DNA from: Mycolicibacterium mageritense
GTDB lineage: Bacteria; Actinomycetota; Actinomycetes; Mycobacteriales; Mycobacteriaceae
DNA length: 64,000 nt
Assembly: GCF_010727475.1 (NCBI RefSeq)
Contig: NZ_AP022567.1
Location: forward strand, 1-64,000
Direction of reading: 5' to 3'
In this document: positions 62,148 through 64,000 of the stretch, one piece after another
Layout: every line of letters starts with the position of its first letter
Numbering within the stretch: position 1 is the stretch's first letter
Program-made: the position numbers and the translations under genes
The notes under the pieces: generated by a model
What the model saw: the letters and a program-made list of their open reading frames with translations, nothing else
Told to the model about the DNA's origin: nothing
Database searches by the model: none

Positions 62148-62945
62148 CTAACCCGTCGTCATCCGGATGCCGATGGCGGTCACCACCACGTTGACCACGA
62201 ACAGTGACATGAATGCGTACACGACTGTTTCGTTGACCGCGTTACCCACGGCCTTGGCGCCGCCTCCGACGATCGTCAAACCCCGGTAGCAGGCCACCAT
62301 TCCGGCGATCAGCCCGAACAGCGCGGCCTTGACGCAGCTGATGATGACCTCGGGCACCCCGGTCAGCAGCGTGATCCCGGCGGCGAACGCGCCCGGGTTG
62401 ACGTCCTGGATGAACACCGAGAACACGTAGCCGCCGAGGATGCCGATGATCACCACCAAACTGTTGAGCAGCAACGCAACCAGACCCGAGGCCAGGATGC
62501 GCGGCGTGACCAGCCGCTGCACCGGGTTGATCCCCAGCACTTCCATGGCGTCGATCTCCTCGCGGATGGTGCGGGAGCCGAGGTCTGCGCACATCGCGGT
62601 GGCACCGGCCCCTGCCACGATCAGCACCGTGACCATGGGTCCGAGCTGAGTCACCGCGCCGAACGCGGCGCCTGCGCCGGACAGGTCGGCGGCGCCCAGC
62701 TCCCGCAACAGGATGTTGAGGGTGAAGCTCACCAGCACCGTGAACGGGATGGCCACCAGCAGCGTCGGGGCCATGGAAACGCGCGCGACGAACCAGCACT
62801 GTTCGAGGAACTCGCGGCCCTGAAACGGCCGGCGAAACGCGAACAGGATCGCGTCCGCCGACATCGAGAACAGCGCCCCGACAGCCTGCATGACGCCGGA
62901 CATGTTGCGGCCGAGCGAGATTCCCGGCAGCCATCTATCCGCCAT
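62148..62945 (-). CDS. yrbEA: YrbEA-type ABC permease
   Basis: The protein is 265 residues and MlaE family. Its signature is CADLGSRTIREEIDAMEVLG, then INPVQRLVTPRILASGLVAL. The start overlaps the end of a short upstream gene by 11 bases, so the mce operon is transcribed with the preceding CoA-related genes and its promoter lies outside the window. Confidence 0.94.
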   Translation of the reverse strand: MADRWLPGISLGRNMSGVMQAVGALFSMSADAILFAFRRPFQGREFLEQCWFVARVSMAPTLLVAIPFTVLVSFTLNILLRELGAADLSGAGAAFGAVTQLGPMVTVLIVAGAGATAMCADLGSRTIREEIDAMEVLGINPVQRLVTPRILASGLVALLLNSLVVIIGILGGYVFSVFIQDVNPGAFAAGITLLTGVPEVIISCVKAALFGLIAGMVACYRGLTIVGGGAKAVGNAVNETVVYAFMSLFVVNVVVTAIGIRMTTG

Positions 62946-63138
62946 CGGGCGCCTCCAGGACTGTCACCGCGATGCGCGCATCACCGACGCTTCGCGTCTC
63001 GCTCTCGCCGGGTCTGTGCGCGCCGAAACATTCGGCGAAACCCAGCTCCTCGTAGCTGATGAAGTCACGCACTTCGGCGACATCGACATCGGCCGGCATG
63101 AGTCCCGCCATGCCGAAGGCCTGCATGGCTTTCCTCAT
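62935..63138 (-). CDS. Thiolase/lipid-transfer-like C-terminal fragment, 67 aa
   Basis: MRKAMQAFGMAGLMPADVDV followed by AEVRDFISYEELGFAECFGA matches the AGL-PxDVDVAEVYDxFTxxEL block of SCP-x thiolase-like proteins, but nothing of the rest of the enzyme is present. It begins over the end of the upstream OB-fold gene and ends inside yrbEA. It may be a decayed remnant or a short standalone subunit; the coupling argues that it is still translated. Confidence 0.5.
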   Translation of the reverse strand: MRKAMQAFGMAGLMPADVDVAEVRDFISYEELGFAECFGAHRPGESETRSVGDARIAVTVLEAPDGG

Positions 63139-63683
63139 GCCGCCTCCGGCTGGAAGGCGTATCCGTAACCGGGCGCGCCGGACCGCACGAGCTCGACGAT
63201 CACCGGTGAATCTGGGCTGCGTAGTCCCGGCACCGGAATCTCAACGGTGACTTCGGTATACACCGTGCCCGTGCGCGGCAACGGCGTCAACTCGTGGTCG
63301 GCGCTCAAGGCACAACTGTCGTCGACGCGGTTGCGCAGCGGTAGGTCCATACCGTCGCTGTCAGCGTATTTGCCTGCCCCCCAACGAACTTTGGCCTCGA
63401 AAGCGCGTTCGTAGGCCGCCGGTGAGATCTGCAGATCGGCACCCCGCGTCACGGCACCCTCCGATACCGGGCGTGCACCCCGTTCGCACCGGATCACCTG
63501 CGTCTCCCCACTCGCGACGGTGATGCCTGACAAGCTGGCTTGCTCAACGGCGACCAGGGGGCCGATGCTATCGGACTCGGCGAGTGCCGCGAGCGCAAAC
63601 AAGCCAGAACTCGCTCCGGCGGTCCGGCGATGCTCGGCACCCCAGCACGGCAGGTACGTTCCGATGGACGCGATGTGCGGCAT
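63135..63683 (-). CDS. OB-fold (DUF35-like) protein with a short thiolase/HMG-CoA-synthase-like N-terminus
   Basis: The protein is 182 residues. The first residues MPHIASIGTYLPCWG look like the beginning of HMG-CoA-synthase/thiolase-fold proteins. The sequence then shortens to a C-terminal OB-fold with GTVYTEVTVEIPVPGLRSPD and VELVRSGAPGYGYAFQPEAA. The usual zinc-ribbon cysteines are missing. It looks like an internally deleted fusion of thiolase-fold and DUF35 parts. The gene lies 12 bases after the CoA-transferase gene. Confidence 0.5.
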   Translation of the reverse strand: MPHIASIGTYLPCWGAEHRRTAGASSGLFALAALAESDSIGPLVAVEQASLSGITVASGETQVIRCERGARPVSEGAVTRGADLQISPAAYERAFEAKVRWGAGKYADSDGMDLPLRNRVDDSCALSADHELTPLPRTGTVYTEVTVEIPVPGLRSPDSPVIVELVRSGAPGYGYAFQPEAA

Positions 63684-63695
63684 GTCGAATCCGGC

Positions 63696-64000
63696 CTAAG
63701 TGACGGCGCCGGCCGTCTTGAGCTCGATGATGCGGTCCCAGTCCAGGCCCAGTTCGACCAGGATGTCATCGGTCTGCTCGGCGAACCCGGGAGCGGCTCC
63801 CGTGCAGGGTGCGCTGACGTCGAACTGCACCGGATTGGCCACCAACTCCAGTTCACCTGCGCGGACGAAGTATTCGTTGGCCCGGATCTGGGCGTCCTGG
63901 GCGGCCTGCAGCGTGTCCTGCACGGGCGCCCACGGTCCGGCGAGCGTCGCGAACCGCTCGCTCCATTCCGGCAGTGTGCGCTTCTTCATGGCCTCGGTCA
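63696..64000 (-). CDS. CaiB/BaiF family (class III) CoA-transferase, C-terminal part only
   Basis: The visible 97+ residues end ELKTAGAVT. EWSERFATLAGPWAPVQDTL, then QAAQDAQIRANEYFV and ELVANPVQFDVSAPC-like text, followed by DDILVELGLDWDRI, are the typical C-terminal small-domain and tail motifs of class III CoA-transferases. The frame continues past the right edge. It would activate an acid by CoA exchange and lies upstream of the mce operon in the same direction. Confidence 0.82.
   Translation of the reverse strand, partial: TEAMKKRTLPEWSERFATLAGPWAPVQDTLQAAQDAQIRANEYFVRAGELELVANPVQFDVSAPCTGAAPGFAEQTDDILVELGLDWDRIIELKTAGAVT

Noticed and set aside
1..64000. CRISPR arrays
   Set aside because: No regularly spaced direct repeats with unique spacers were seen; repeats at 1.7-2.9 kb are irregular and partly inverted.

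Overview
The window comes from a rapidly growing mycobacterium (Mycolicibacterium type). The support is high-GC coding, a single-chain type I fatty acid synthase (fas) with acpS beside it, a host gene order matching M. tuberculosis Rv2520c-Rv2525c, a complete Mce operon and LGFP and DUF3618 proteins. Species is not assigned.

Region 1 (1 to about 14237) is the right end of an integrated mobile element. It ends in a 37-bp fragment matching the 3' end of a tRNA, probably tRNA-Lys, followed by what looks like that tRNA's own terminator. From left to right it holds a P-loop replication-type gene running off the left edge, an excisionase-like HTH gene, a repeat-dense origin-like block (1.69-2.16 kb), and a rightward operon of coiled-coil, HTH and type VII secretion substrate-like genes ending in a zinc-peptidase lipoprotein. 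A leftward operon of three small unknown genes follows, then a type III restriction-modification system. Its res gene is split by an IS256-family element with a 9-bp target duplication; its mod gene is intact. Most genes left of about 11 kb need one or more small frame corrections, while none were noticed in the 50 kb to the right.

Region 2 (14.3-30.3 kb) is conserved host sequence: a small unknown gene, an LGFP lipoprotein, a DUF3618 protein, peroxiredoxin bcp, a Ca/Na antiporter, an M20 peptidase, acpS, fas and an Rv2525c-like Tat-exported protein.

Region 3 (30.4-37.9 kb) is transport: a four-gene polyamine-type ABC operon, a convergent MerR regulator, an MFS transporter and an LtrA-like protein.

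Region 4 (38-64 kb) looks like an uncharacterised lipid, steroid or isoprenoid uptake and breakdown locus. It has two Mce-associated proteins, two acyl-CoA synthetases, an amidohydrolase_2 protein, an enoyl-CoA hydratase-like protein and a DUF35 plus thiolase-like (aldolase-type) pair. It also has an operon of cytochrome-oxidase subunit III/IV-like proteins with two paralogous six-helix proteins, a TetR and cytochrome P450 divergon, four small exported proteins, and a full yrbEAB-mceABCDEF operon preceded by thiolase-fragment, OB-fold and CoA-transferase genes. Palindromes built from GAGAAT/ATTCTC recur in front of most of its transcription units, which suggests one regulon. That locus is the best candidate here for an undescribed system.
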